Shown: positions 32,190 to 44,110 of the stretch, one piece after another
Layout of the letters: each line of letters starts with the position of its first letter
Numbering within the stretch: position 1 is the first letter of the stretch
DNA from: Panicum virgatum
Lineage: Eukaryota > Streptophyta > Magnoliopsida > Poales > Poaceae
NCBI RefSeq assembly: GCF_016808335.1
Contig: NC_053149.1
Coordinates: 16,295,714-16,359,713 of the forward strand
Direction: 5' to 3'
Length of the DNA: 64,000 bases
Made by a program: the position numbers and the translations under genes
Notes under the pieces: model-generated
The model's database searches: none
What the model was told of the DNA's origin: nothing
What the model saw: the letters and a program-made list of their open reading frames with translations, nothing else

Positions 32190-33243
32190 CTCCGCCCATG
32201 GCCGTCGGGGCAGATCTCGCGCGCCGGAATCACGAGGCGGCAGTGGCTCAAGCAGGGGCTCGCGGTGTGACGGCGGCTCGGGATGGCGGAGTTCGTGCTC
32301 GCCACATGGCGGAGCTCTCCCTCGGGGCCAAGCAGTGGGGAAGCGCGCGGTAGAGCTCTGCGCCAGGGTAAAGGCGCCGCCGACCTGACCCTGCGCTCGT
32401 AGCGAGGGAGCCGCCGGCCAAGGGCTCAGCCGGCCACCGTCGGGCACGCGCGCGCCTGGGAGGTGGCGTCGGAGGGTGCAGCCGCCGGCGGCAAGGGGTG
32501 CAGCCGGACCTGCAGGAAGGAGCCACGGAGAGGGCCGGGAGAAAAGAAAAATCGAACCGGTACCTACTAAATGATGGCATGGCGGGTAAATTTTGGCAAG
32601 TTTTGCTCCCACAGCCGGTGAAAGCAGGGTCGGAGGGGCTGTGCGATTTCTATACCAGGGAAAGCTGCTTTCAGTAGAAGTCGGACGACCAGACTAATTC
32701 ATTTGGTTATCTTTTTGGCTTTCATCTACAGCCACAACCAAAATAAGTTGAACCAAACAAACCTGTGTTAGTGGAGTCATGTTTTGTGATGTGATGTGAT
32801 GTGAAAGCACTTTGTCTAGTATCATGTATTGGAAATATCATATTTGCAAATTTCATTTCTACTAAATAAAATTGTGTTGGACTAGGAGAAAATCGAAGGC
32901 AGACACACAAAATACCTTTTACGTGTTCGGCCCCTCTTCTCTCTCCAAACGGCTAAAAAATTCGGAGCAGCCAATCCCGGCCGTCCATCGCAGATTCGAG
33001 CGCCATCGCGGGGCCGATTTCCATAAATAAAAATTCGACCGTTGGGGAGAAATCCCCCCGCCGCCCAAACCCAGCACCTACAAAGCTACGGTGCCTCCTG
33101 CTTCCTTCTATGCCACACCTCGTTTTCGACGAACCCTCAAGAACGTGAGATCAGAGAGGAGACGAGTGAGGAGAGAAGGATTCGAAGGGGGAGGAGGAGG
33201 CGGCGCACGGCGGTTGCTGGATTGCTCCTCGAGGACGACGGCC

Positions 33244-36200
33244 ATGGCGTCCAAGAGGCAGGTGGGGGTGGGGCGGGGAGCCCCTGTTCCCGCTCAGGAA
33301 CAGAAGATCGGTGAGTTTCCCGGCGACGCAATTCCTCGGCGGGTTCCGCCGTCTTGATTGGTTGATTCTTTTGCTGGGTGGTTCGGGGATTCAACAATCA
33401 TGGTTGGGGGATAGGGGTAGCAGGAGCAGAGGATGGGGTCTTGGAGGCTGCGGCACTTGTACGTTTCTTGAATCAGTCTGGGTTCGATTGGCGCATGGCG
33501 ATAACCGTCTGTTCTTTCTTTCTTTCCGTAGCATAGAGATGAGTGGATGTTCTTGGGTGATTATGCATTTATGCTGTCACTTCGCTGCTCTGTTATCTAG
33601 TTCTTTGTGTATCGTTCTGTTTGGGGATCCTGTTCTTTGTGTACCTGACGGATTGAACTCCTTGATCCGCAACTAGAAAGTCCGGATTTGGTTTTTCGCT
33701 GTACGGTTTCTTAAATTGTTCGGGTGGATTGTTCTGTAATTGTCATGACCAATATTCTTTATTAGCTACCGCGATGGGTCGTCGATTTGATTACACGTTG
33801 TGTTGTTCTCGCCTGCAGGTTTCCCTGTTAGTCTGCAGCATCGCTGCTTTGCTTCTGTCAGGATTCTTGTCCTGTTTGCGCAATAAAGATTTCTTCTTTT
33901 CAACTGCTTGGTTCATATGCACGTCTATACCAAATTTCCCTTTGTGATTTCTATTATCGTTGGGCTTGCCTATTTCATCTTAATTAGTACTGTAATGGAG
34001 GATTTTGTAAGGTGATCTTGATCTGAACATGCATAGTGGGTGCGGATCTTAGCTGTAAAGCCTATCCATAATTCTGCCGTGATGGTGAATAGCTTTAAAT
34101 AGGAAAAGGGAAGGTTTTCTTTTTTTGCTAGATTTTATATACTTTTCCTTCAGATTGTCACTTCATCGCACTATAACAATGGTGTAGTGTTGCGTTGCTT
34201 TGTCCCCCGTATACGTTTGGTGCTATGATCCTCTCTGCTAATTCACTTCTTGTTTGATCAGATGCGGCCAGGCTCGTCAGGAGGTCAGTGGCGACGGTTC
34301 CCCAACAAGCTGTGGCAAGAAACCGTAGGGTGCTTGCCGACGTCGGCAACTTTATCAATGGCCAACCTGCTCTTGCAAACCACCAGAAGCAAGTCCTTGT
34401 ACCAGTTAAGAACTGTAGGAAAGCAATCCCTCAGGTAGCAGCAAGAAGCCGGGGAGTGCTTGCTGATGTGGGCAATCATATCAACGGATGTCGGGCTCCT
34501 GCAAATCGTCAGAAGTCACTGGTTGCTGCATCTGACAGGAATGGAAAAGCAGTTAAGCTGAAGGAGCAGAGGAAACTGAAGCCCGAAGTCATTGTGATAA
34601 GTTCAGACTCCGAGAGGGAGAAGAAAACCGAAGTCTCAGGAGGCCAGCGAATTGCAAGGAGGGTACCAACCCTTACTGGTATCCTGACAACTTGCAGCAG
34701 GGTATGAACTAGGAACACAAGCTGAATTCTAAGCTTAAGATTTTCTTTCTTTATTTCTTTTCCAACACGAATATCTGAGTAACTTTTTATCTGAGCACAG
34801 GTTTCTGATAGGGTAATTTCCAGCTCGAAGAATGCACAGACATTTGACATTGATGCCCCTGATGCTACCAATGAGCTTGCTGTGGTTGAATATGTTGAGG
34901 ACATCTACAGATTCTACAAGAGTACTGAGGTGATCCGCTTTCTGGCTTATAAGAAAACTGAAGCAACAATGATTTTCTTGCTTCATTGCTGGGTCATTGA
35001 TATGACCACTTCTGATCATTGTTCTTTTGCTGCATTGTTGCTTCTTCAGGGGACTTGCCTGCCCCTCAGCACCTACATGAGCTCGCAGGACGAGATCAAT
35101 GAAAGAATGAGAGCTATCCTTGTTGATTGGATCATTGAAGTACAACACAGGCTTAAACTAATGCCAGAGACACTTTACCTGACTGTGTACGTCATCGATC
35201 AGTACTTATCCATGGAGAATGTACCAAGAAAGGAGCTACAGCTTGTCGGCATAAGTGCCATGCTGATAGCGTGCAAGTATGAGGAAATATGGGCTCCAAT
35301 GGTAGGGTTCTTAACATTGATATTGTCTATTTGTGCTTCCAAACATACGAGTTCCATTCTTTGTATAACTTACACAATGCAACAATGTATACAGGTTAAG
35401 GATTTATTGTGCCTATGCGACAATGCCTTCAGCAGAGAGCAGGTTCTGACCAAGGAGAAGGCAATCCTGAACAAGCTCCACTGGAACTTGACAGTTCCAA
35501 CAATGTACATGTTCATTGTCCGGTATCTGAAAGCTGCTAGGGGTGACAAAAAGGTACAATTATCCATTCTTAGTAATTTTTTTAGCACCACATTTATTTA
35601 CTAATTGATATGTAATTAGCAATTTCTTTTTCTATGTCCGGTGCAGCTTGAAAACATGGCATTCTTCTACTCCGAGCTTGCATTGGTTCAGTACACGATG
35701 CTGATTTACCCTCCATCTGTGACCGCAGCTGCTGTTGTCTATGCTGCTAGAAATACTCTTGAAATGAAGCCACTGTGGACTGATATTCTGGAGTATCACA
35801 CTGGCTTAACTGAGCCACAATTACTGTATGTCCTCCTCATGACTTGAATTTGCCATTGAAATCTGATTCTTGTTTGAATCATAATATTAGTAAGTTCGAG
35901 TAGATTGCGTTTCAGTTGAAGTCTGAAATTTGATTAACATGCTATTCTGACATAAACTTAAGTTCGAGTAGATTGCGTTTCAGTTGAAGTCTGAAATTTG
36001 ATTAACATGATATTCTGACATAAACTTAGTAAGTAATGAATTCACACTGTACAAAATAAGCCTGTTAAGTTCATTGTTCAGTTTTGCACGCTAATTTGAT
36101 CATAAACTTGGCATCAAAATTTGATCATAATCTGATCATCTGAAGCATAGATTAGTAAGTTGAGTTGATCGGGGGCAGCCTCAGAAGTTTGAAGTTTGAA

Positions 36201-36740
36201 CTATGATTATGACATGCTAACCAAATGTCCAAATTCATTGCTCTTTACTGTAACCAAGTTCACGCTAAAAGATTATGGTGATCATTAGAATAAGAGCATC
36301 TGTTACAGTAACCAGCAGCCCCACTCACCAGCTTGCAATCTGTTTGTATTCCTTTCAGTGATTCACTAGAAGTTCTCCATTGCCAGTCATACTGAATGTT
36401 TCTAAAAGTATTGGAGCGTAATGTTCTTTCTTTTGGCTCATGACTGAATTAATTATTTTCTGTTTGGGATGGTGGAACAGTGTTGTTTCCTTTCAGTCAT
36501 ACTGAATATTTCTAACGGTATAGGAGTGTGCACAGTTCTTTATTTTGGCTCATGACTGGGAGGTTAATTCTTGTATGTTTGGGATGATGGAAACACCGCA
36601 GAGACTGCGCGAGGCGCCTGATGTGCTTCCACGCCCTAGCGCCGGAGAGCAAGCAGAAGGCGGTCTACACGAAGTACTCCAACCCCAAGCGCGGCGCCGT
36701 CTCGCTCTACTCGCCTGCCAAGAAGCTACTGTCAGTCTGA
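33244..36740 (+). CDS. B1-type mitotic cyclin
   Basis: Seven exons with consistent phases: 33244-33310, 34262-34701, 34801-34929, 35050-35301, 35395-35553, 35647-35825 and 36602-36740, giving 454 residues. B-type cyclins activate CDKs at G2/M and are destroyed by the anaphase-promoting complex. The N-terminal region has two destruction-box-like motifs, RRVLADVGN (44-52) and RGVLADVGN (86-94), and VIVISSDSE, which matches the conserved plant CYCB1 I.ISSDSD motif. The cyclin N box starts near residue 230 (MRAILVDWIIEV, MPETLYLTVYVIDQYLS). The C-terminal cyclin fold follows (MAFFYSELALVQY, PLWTDILEYHTG). The B-type HxKF signature is altered (VQHRLKL), and the usual APEV is APMV. The start is the first ATG in a good context after a pyrimidine/purine-rich leader. 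No lesion is seen. Confidence 0.95.
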
Positions 36741-37151
36741 GCCGAGGCTCCCTGCTGCGGCGGCTGCTAGTACTGGAGATGCTAGTACTGCTGTTGCATA
36801 TCATCATTCTGATGATACCATTTTGTTTCAGTCCTATTTTCTGCTCTTTGCTTTGATCAGTATACTTGAAAGTTCAAAATCATCAGCAAATGTTAAACCA
36901 TTATCGAATGGTTCGGTTAATTGTTATGTGTGGTTTGTTGTTTATGCTTTTGTTGAAATTGTGATGTTTGGTGGTAGTGGAATCATGTCTGTGATGTGAT
37001 GTGAAGCACTTTCAGTCAAGCAGAGAGCGTATGCAAATCATCATCACAAGATATGAAGACCAGAATATTAAGCAGCGCTAAGGTTTTTTTGTACCTGTGT
37101 CTTTTTTTCTGAATCGTACTGATGTGTCAAGTTTCATCTAACCAGTACTCA

Positions 37152-37319
37152 GGTTGAATCTCAAACTGCTCACATTGGTACCCAGAAGACGCACCTCTCA
37201 CCTACGGACCAGGATAATCATGCAAAGATTGCCCAACAAATTGCAATCCCAGAGCTTGTTCACTCTGAAACACCTCAGGTCGTTGTTCATTCAGAAACAT
37301 CTAAGGAAGATACTCAGGT
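37152..37319 (+). other. Orphan exon-like open stretch
   Basis: After a CAG acceptor-like site the sequence is open for 56 codons with protein-like composition (VESQTAHIGTQKTHLSPTDQ, then HSETPQVVVHSETSKEDTQ) and no start codon at its head. It lies between the cyclin 3' end and the AGO fragment. I do not recognise it. It may be a captured exon or chance. Confidence 0.3.
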
Positions 37320-37766
37320 CGTAGTTTTATTCAGCCACAGCAATTGTGCTTTGCCGACTTGTTTCATCCTTTACTATACAGCGGCTTTGCCTTGCTGCTT
37401 CACTGTATGAAGTATTAGAAAACAAACCCAATGTCAGGGTTAAATGTTCCAATTTCTATTTGCCAAGTGGCATATCTTGTCACTTAAGTTTATGAATAGA
37501 TTTCACAACTTCTTTTTCTTCTTAAATTCTTGTTCATGTTGTGGTTCTGCTGCAATGAGATTCATTCCATGAAAGAATACCAATTTGAATTCCATAGTTT
37601 CATGGTTCTGTTATGGTCCTAAGTTTTTACTTGTTGGAAGGCTGATTACCTGTGGACTTATCCTTCTGCACCTTAAGTTTCATTGCTGCTTGCTTGGCTT
37701 ATACTGCATAGTGCCTAATCTAATTTGGTTTTGCTTTGCACTTGTTCATGCAGAGAGGCTAACTAA

Positions 37767-38575
37767 ATGGAGTCTCACAATGGCGAGGCTGATGACTTGC
37801 CTCCTCCACCTCCTCTAAATGCGGGCATTGAACATCTTAAATCTGAGGAAACAAAGAAGCTGTTGAAACCTAAGAGGGCTTTGATCCCTAGGAAAGGTTT
37901 TGGCAAAAAGGGGCAGCCAATAAGGCTTGTAACAAACCACTTCAAAGTTTCGCTGAAGAACACTGAAGAATTTTTCTATCACTACTACGTGTGTCTCTTA
38001 TCCTTGTCTACTATCTTTCTTATGTTTTCATGCTCATATCTAATTATCAATGCTATTATCTTTTACCGATTGCAGGTGGATTTGAAATATGAAGATGATA
38101 CACCTGTTGGCAAGGGAGCAGGCAGGAATGTGATTGAGAAACTTCAGCAAACCTATGCCACTGAACTTGCAAACAAAGATTTTACGTGTGATGTTGAGAA
38201 GAGCCTGTTCACAATTGGTGCTCTTCCTCAAAATATTAACGAGTTAACTGTTGTGGTGGAAGATGTTTCAACTGGAAAGTAATGCCTCAGCTGTTTTTGT
38301 TGATTTGTACTTATGTACTCTGTTAATTATTCCTTATGTTAACTTCATTTTTGTGCTTTCAGGACTCCTGCAAATGGCAGCCCTGGCAATGACAGTCCAC
38401 CTGGAAGTGACAGGAAAAGGGTCAGAAGACGTACAAAGTTGAGCTGTCTTTCGCAGCAAAAATTCCTATGAGTGCAATCGCACATGCTTTGAAAGGTCAG
38501 GAATCAGAGCATACTCAGGAAGCGATTCGAGTGAGTGATATTATTCTGAGGCAGCACTCAGCAAACCATTATGCA
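37767..38575 (+). pseudogene. Truncated AGO4-type Argonaute 5' fragment
   Basis: Three exon pieces, 37767-37988, 38076-38278 and from 38363, with intact GT-AG junctions, encode the N-terminal quarter of an AGO4-clade Argonaute: ALIPRKGFGKKGQPIRLVTN, then HFKVSLKNTEEFFYHYY, then DLKYEDDTPVGKGAGRNVIE, then NGSPGNDSPPGSDRKRVRR. After KRVRR (about 38430) a deletion shifts the frame; the next conserved block (YKVELSFAAKIPMSAIAHAL, QEAIRVSDIILRQHSA) is in another frame. Homology stops near 38575, so PAZ, MID and PIWI are absent. The full family length is about 900 residues. AGO4 proteins direct siRNA-guided DNA methylation; this piece cannot. The bases before the ATG (CAG|AGAGGCTAACTAA) look like a retained leader intron acceptor. 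Confidence 0.9.
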
Positions 38576-40535
38576 TTTTTTTTCACTCAATTAAGATGGC
38601 ATATTTTAACGCAATTTTAAAATACAACTCCAGTCTTGGCAAAAAAAAACTTCATCATCGTTTCAGCTAAAAAACAAACAAAAGAAAAGGAGGAAATTTC
38701 ATACTCTCTATGTTGCTGGCAGTGGTGCTGCTAGTGCTATAGCAACCGATTCGGAAAGCGCTCCAGACAGCGTCCACAAATCGGGCGGTATGGAAGGAAT
38801 CCAAGAAATAAACCACAGCCACTGATTCGATCACGCCGGCCGACCAGCGGCGGCGGCAGGGTGACGGAGGAGAGCCGCGCAGCTGGTGAGGTCGGCCGGC
38901 CCGGCGGAGTGGGGGCAGGGGGCAGACACCACCACCCTGTCGACACGCGGCACGCGCGCGAGGGTCCCGGCGAGCCCACCCAATCGCGGCGAGCCGGCGA
39001 GGTGGGGCCGCTCCCGGGGCGGGGAGAGATCCGCTGGGCCCCCCTGCCGACGTGGCGACGCCGCAGCCGAGATTTAGATAACGCTGGCCCCCAGCCTCCG
39101 CCCGTGGCCTCGCAGCCACACGATCCCCTCCCTTTCCTCTCCCCTGTCCCTGTCGGCCGGGTGGCTCGGCTGGCTCTCCCCTGTCCCTGTCGGCCGGGTG
39201 GCTCGGCTGGCTGGCTCACGCGCAGCTCGCCCCGGCCGACCTCGTGGGGCCCGCTCCGGTCGATGACGGGTGGGGCCGCGGCGCCCCTAGGCCCCACAGG
39301 CACGCCGTGAGGTGGAGTGGTTTAAGTACTCCGGGGAGAGACAGAGAGAGAGAGAGAGAACAGCCGTGTTCTCGGTTCCCCTCCTCGGTTCCCCTCCTCC
39401 GGTGTCTTCTGGCTTCGCTTCTCCCCTCTGCAACCACAACAATTTACAAGCAGCGGCGGCGGTGGCGGTTCTGCGCGCTTCCGGTGGTCCCGGAGCCAAG
39501 GACGGCGTTACGGAGGCGGCGAGGGTTCGGACTTTCAGCGGCCGCGTGCGAGTTGCTGCGTGAGTTCTGCTTGCTCGAATTCGCTTGCTTTGTTCATGTG
39601 TTTCGTGCTCTCTGCTGTTGTGAAATTCTTCTCCATCCAAGGTTGCCCAATCCTTGTTTGAAAGGACTCCTTTTGTTCCTCTTTTTTATGCGATTCTTTC
39701 TAGAAAATTTGAAAAAAAAACAGGTCTGTGTTCTTGTGTGGTTGTGCGCCACACTAGTTTCTGACGTTTAGCAAGATCATGGCTGAAGCAAGATCGCACT
39801 CGATTATTACTGAGAAGTGGTTCTTCAATGGATTATGTTTTTATTTCAAAGGAGGAAACTTTTGGAGGTTGAGTGAGCACTCCGACTTTGTTTGATCTCG
39901 ACCTCCTGTGTGCTTTGCTGAAAATGGCTGCTGATCTGCTTGTTGATAAGTATAGCTGCTATCGTAGCATCCCAAGGTTTTGCAGGATGCTTTACTGTGC
40001 TGTTTCCCCATCTGCTCTGCTAAACTTGAGCAATTCCGTTCGTGTTGTGCTTTCCTTTGAAAAGAACGCGCTTGATTGTTACTGAAAGAGTGATCCTTTT
40101 ATGGAGTATGTTTTTGTTTACACAAGAAAAATTTTATGAAGGTTGAGTGAGCTACTCCGACTTGTTTTTGCGGCTCTATTGATCCGGATTTTGATCTCCT
40201 GTGTGCTTGCTGAGAATAGAAGGGAGCTGTGATCTGCTTGTTGCAAAGTACCTGCTACCGTCGGTTTGATCTTGCTGATTCATCCCAACTAGGAAGTCGA
40301 AAAAGATTACTGTAGGTCCTCTCCTTCCTCATCATGCACTGCTGATTTCAGCAATGTCTCCATTTGCTACTTAGCTGTTTGTGTTCTCCGTCTTTTTTTT
40401 TTCTGGTTCAGAACAACTCTCTGTCAAAATAGATAGGCTTCGCGACCAGATTCTGAATTTTGTTAATGTGAAGTTGTTTGTCGAGATGGAATTCAGGTGA
40501 TGCTAATTGCGCCTCCTCTCTTTTTTTTTCTTCAG
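38576..40535 (+). other. Promoter and leader (with intron) of the LNK-like gene
   Basis: 38740-39300 is GC-rich with no gene. A (GA)n run lies at about 39340-39358. The leader exon probably ends at about 39559 (donor GTGAGT), and a pyrimidine-rich acceptor TTTTCTTCAG ends at 40535. The presumed leader intron holds a diverged duplication (about 39790-39990 against 40065-40290, sharing GGTTGAGTGAG and GATCTGCTTGTTG). Confidence 0.5.
39137..39210. repeat. Tandem direct repeat, about 36 bp, two copies
   Basis: CTCTCCCCTGTCCCTGTCGG plus CCGGGTGGCTCGGCTGG appears twice back to back, upstream of the LNK-like gene. Confidence 0.9.
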
Positions 40536-42191
40536 ATGAGCACCATGGCGTGGTATCCGTTGCCGCAGAGTGGAAGTGCGATGTCGGCCGGCGACGAATT
40601 CTTCGAGAACCAGAGCGCCGGCTGGTCGCTGTGGAGTTTCAGCTCCTCCGACGATCAGAGAGCAGCCCCGTCGTGCTCAGTCAAGCAGGAGAGCGGCGGC
40701 GCGCGTTCAGAAGAGCAGCCTGTCCCGGCGCCACTTGAGCCGCATCAGTGCGCGCACCCAACCGACGAGATCTTCCTGTATGCTCGCTCCCCACAACACT
40801 ACCAGCTGATGAACCCTCAGCTTGTTCTTGCATTCTCCATTGACATTCTCCCTGAATGCTCATCATCAGCGGCATGGCATGAATGTGGGTGAACTGTAGC
40901 GTGCTGAATGTGCTCCTGACATGGCATGGTATTTCTCTTTCATTCGCAGGAGCCAGTTCTCGGACGAGGACATGCGGCGGATGGATGCCCCGTTCGAGGC
41001 GCTGGACATGTTCCCGGACTCCATGCACCGGCTCCTCTCCTACGAGGACATGCTCAGCGGCGTGCTCACCGGGAATTCATCCGAGGATCAGGATACCGAG
41101 CTCAAGCTGGACCGGAATGGGGTGGACACCTTGGACACCTGCGGCTTCCCTCTGTTCAGCCACGACCTGCAGAACGCGGAGCCGGACAACACCATGGATA
41201 CCCCGTCCATGGATAAGGTGAGAGCGACGCCGATCCATCTCGCAATGTTCACACTGGCTGCTGAAAGCAGGCTGTGCTAATGAGCACTGGATGAACATTG
41301 CATTGCAGGATGGGATGGGCGCGACGAAGAGGAGCAGGTCGTTGGCTGATGACGAGAGCCCGAGGGGCTTCGAGGCGCTGGTGCTGGAGGAACTCGAGGA
41401 CGTGGTGTTCCTGGTACGTTCTCTTCAGTGAGGAGGCACGAGAACAACAATGTTACCTGTTGGTCATTCTATCAAATAGCCAATAGTATTATTATCAAAA
41501 AAAAAAGCCAATAGTATTCCATTACACAGTCGGTCATTAGTAAACCATCGGCAAATTTCTAACCATTGCCGACCATGATAATTATAACCATCAGTTATCC
41601 TGGAAACTGTCAGTCATTCTATCAAATAGCCAATGGTATTCCATTACACAGTCGGCCACTAGTAAACCATCAGCAAATAATACTATTCCCGAGAGGCAGT
41701 CGGCAAATTCTTATAGCTCTTGCCTAAAGTTAGGATTCTAGTAGTGATCTCCCCGTTTTTGTCTGAAACTGCGAAACGTGCTTGCTCTGAAGCTGACCAG
41801 GAACACGCGGATCTGCTTCCGGGACGCCTTCTTCAGGCTGGCTGAATGCTCATCGAAAGCCCCCCGGTGCACCGGCCCCAGCAGGCTGAGCGTTCATCCA
41901 TCCGCTGAGGGCAATGCATCCAGGTAGTAGTGCGTTTCATCGCTCTGAATCCTCTGACTATGGTTAACTGTTCGTTTCCTGAAATCCTGACACCTGGTTG
42001 TTCGGCTGGCACCCAGGGCCCCAGCAGCAGCAGGTTGCCCGGAGCGCGGGACGAACGCGATCGACAGGACGGTGGCGGACCTGACGATGAGGCCGCCGTG
42101 CCCCGCTCCTCTTGAGGTCCACGGTAGCTGCCTCGCCGGCGGCTCGGGGGCGGCGGCGCAGTCCACGACCGGCTGGACGGCGAGGGAGTAG
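40536..42191 (+). CDS. LNK-like (LNK3/4 or XRI1-type) clock coactivator, putative
   Basis: Five coding exons with matching phases: 40536-40777, 40950-41217, 41309-41413, 41793-41923 and 42017-42191, giving 306 residues. The N-terminus (MSTMAWYPLPQ) resembles the M-W-Y start of LNK proteins. Conserved blocks in order are DEIFLSQFSDEDM across junction 1, DMFPDSMHRLLSYEDML, GFEALVLEELEDVVF, LTRNTRICFRDAFFRLAE and a C-terminal NAIDRTVADLTMRP. The TR.CFRDAFFRLAE and IDR..ADLT blocks are those I associate with the LNK family, which bind REVEILLE MYB factors and activate evening clock genes. Some databases name related proteins XRI1. For exon 4 the acceptor after GAAG (41792) keeps the frame, whereas the later CCAG does not. 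Either ATG 40536 or 40545 could be the start; 40536 abuts the leader-intron acceptor. Confidence 0.75.
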
Positions 42192-42214
42192 GAGGAGACC
42201 GGCAGGCCGATCCA

Positions 42215-42730
42215 TCTTTTTTTCCCAGCTACGACGACGATGGCCATGTGTTTGCGGAGATGCAGTACAAGCAGAGATCTGTACATACTGCTGTGACATC
42301 TCTCTTTTTTTTTCCTTATTCATATTCAAAAAATTACGAGCAGAGGAACATCATACATGACTAGCTGCCATGTTATACGCTTATGCGTGTTGATGTCTAA
42401 AGCACTTTGCCTGATTCTGGCAGTAAAACATTTGCGAAGTTTATCTGCAACAACGCAGTGTAATGCCACTACTGTTTGTGCAGTCCCTCGTTTTCTTTTA
42501 ATGTGTTTCAAATTCAGGTGATCCAAGATATCCCCAAAAAAAAAAAAAAATGCCACCTTTATACTCCTGATTCCTGAACTGAATCTCCCGGACGAGTGGT
42601 TGAACACTTGAACATTAGCACCAATCTTCAAATGTACTTCGTTTTCTCTTGTTTTTCATACCCAAAGCTATTTAAATTGGCACGAGAGAGAAAATGAAAA
42701 AGACAAATTTGATTAGGAGGATTAGATTGG
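42215..42730 (+). repeat. 3' flank of LNK-like gene, copy 1 of a duplicated block
   Basis: From TTTTCCCAGCTACGACGACG to TAGATTGGCTAG the block recurs at 46755-47335 with substitutions and small indels. An A15-type run near 42540 is absent from the other copy. It is probably 3' UTR and flank. Confidence 0.9.
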
Positions 42731-43330
42731 CTAGTTTAAAAGAACAGAAATGCCGGCGCAGGGAAATCTGTAAAGAGCGTCTTGCAAGCATGCAAAGAAA
42801 GGGCTAGCTGGGGCCATGGCCGTGTTCAACACAGGTTCATCGCACTACACTCACATTACCGGCTAGCGTAACGTAACCCCAATCCAATCACAATGTACAT
42901 CGCCCAGCAACGAGGCCGGAGAGCGCCACCCGCCCTCCACTGCCACTTTGCCAGCGTAGCAAGGAGTGATCCATGCAGGTGGAGGTGACTGGGGTCTGGG
43001 AATGATGCACTTTACGCTTTTCCTAGAAGGATGAGCATTCAAAAATGCAAGTGAAACCCCATTTGCAGGCAATCTTAAAAAAAAACAATTTGCAGGCACA
43101 TACAGGCAACAATTGCTTTTTGAGAACCCACCGAGTCATGTTCCATGTTCAGCGACAGCCATGGTTAGTAAACAAGATAAAGGTGCTGCGACATCCAATG
43201 CTATAAGCAGTCTCAAAGCACAATCATAGTCGAAACCTTTTTTTGCGATAAAATCATAGTCAAAACTAAAATAAAATCTCCTCAACGACTCTTCTTCATT
43301 CAGCGTGTCGTAGTCTTGTTTCCCTTCACA

Positions 43331-43488
43331 TAGGGGTGGTAATGGGCCATAGCCCTAATGTTTTCTTCACAATCCTATTTGGCTCTTAATTTCTTTAGCT
43401 CAAAATTGTATAAGATTAGAGCCTGGCCCTTTTAGAGCCCGACCCTTAAATTATCTAGTCTAAAAATTAAGGTCCTCTACCACCCCTA
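43331..43488. mobile_element. Small TIR MITE
   Basis: TAGGGGTGGTAATGGGCC on the left and TAGGGGTGGTAGAGGACC read from the right form 18-bp inverted ends with a few mismatches. No duplication was identified. 42731-43330 shows nothing recognisable. Confidence 0.65.
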
Positions 43489-44008
43489 ACATGGTGAAAG
43501 CTAGGTGTCCATGACCTAAATTGGAACAGAAATATGCAATTTTAGAATCCAACTAAATTAACCCTACATCAATAAGATCACGAAATTGAAAGGAGGAATG
43601 TAAAAATTCTGCAGTTGACTCATATGCATAAATATGCTTGTGTGTGGGGGGTAGGGTTGTTTGGAGAAAACGAGGATTAGGGGGCCTCTTTGTAAAGCTA
43701 GAAATTCAATATCACCTCTTCTCTGCCTAGCTTTTGTCCCCTCCACACCTTTCTTCTGCTTGCCTGGCCTGTTCCTTAAACCTCTGTTCTCATCCAAAAG
43801 TTTTTATCAAAAACAAAAAAAAACATGTCCAGCTAAATCAGAAAACAAGAACAAGAAATAACCAAGCTCAATTTGACACCCAAAAGAAGTGTCATTCTGT
43901 TGCAACGCACATTTCTTCATCATTGCACATTTCTATGAAAAGAACATGGAATATCGTGCAAATAATTAGAAACAAACTACAAAGAGACCAACATCTAGAT
44001 CTAACTAG

Positions 44009-44110
44009 TACTCCCTCCATCCCAAAATATAGCTACGTTTAGAAGTTTCAAAGTCAAACATCTTCAATTTTGACTATAGATTGTGAACTAATTGTTAAAA
44101 TATGCAATGC
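44009..44110. mobile_element. Half Stowaway element
   Basis: The left end CTCCCTCCATCCCAAAATAT is preceded by TA (44007-44008). The matching right end is absent. 44110-45100 holds no supported gene. Confidence 0.6.

Larger units (their letters stand above)
28036..32764. mobile_element. TIR element (hAT-like) containing a nested copia element
   Basis: The left end GTGTTTGGTTGGGCTGTGGC and the right end, read inversely as GTTTGTTTGGTTCAAC...GTGGCTGTAG, are diverged inverted repeats. Cyclin 3' UTR homology stops at the left end and resumes at the right end, which independently supports the insertion. Without the copia element it is about 890 bp. The target-site duplication is unclear and the ends are good to about 5 bases. 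Confidence 0.7.

Noticed and set aside
37121..38720. Helitron carrying the AGO fragment
   Set aside because: I looked for a CTRR end with a preceding hairpin near 38730-38745 and a TC start upstream. Nothing convincing was found.
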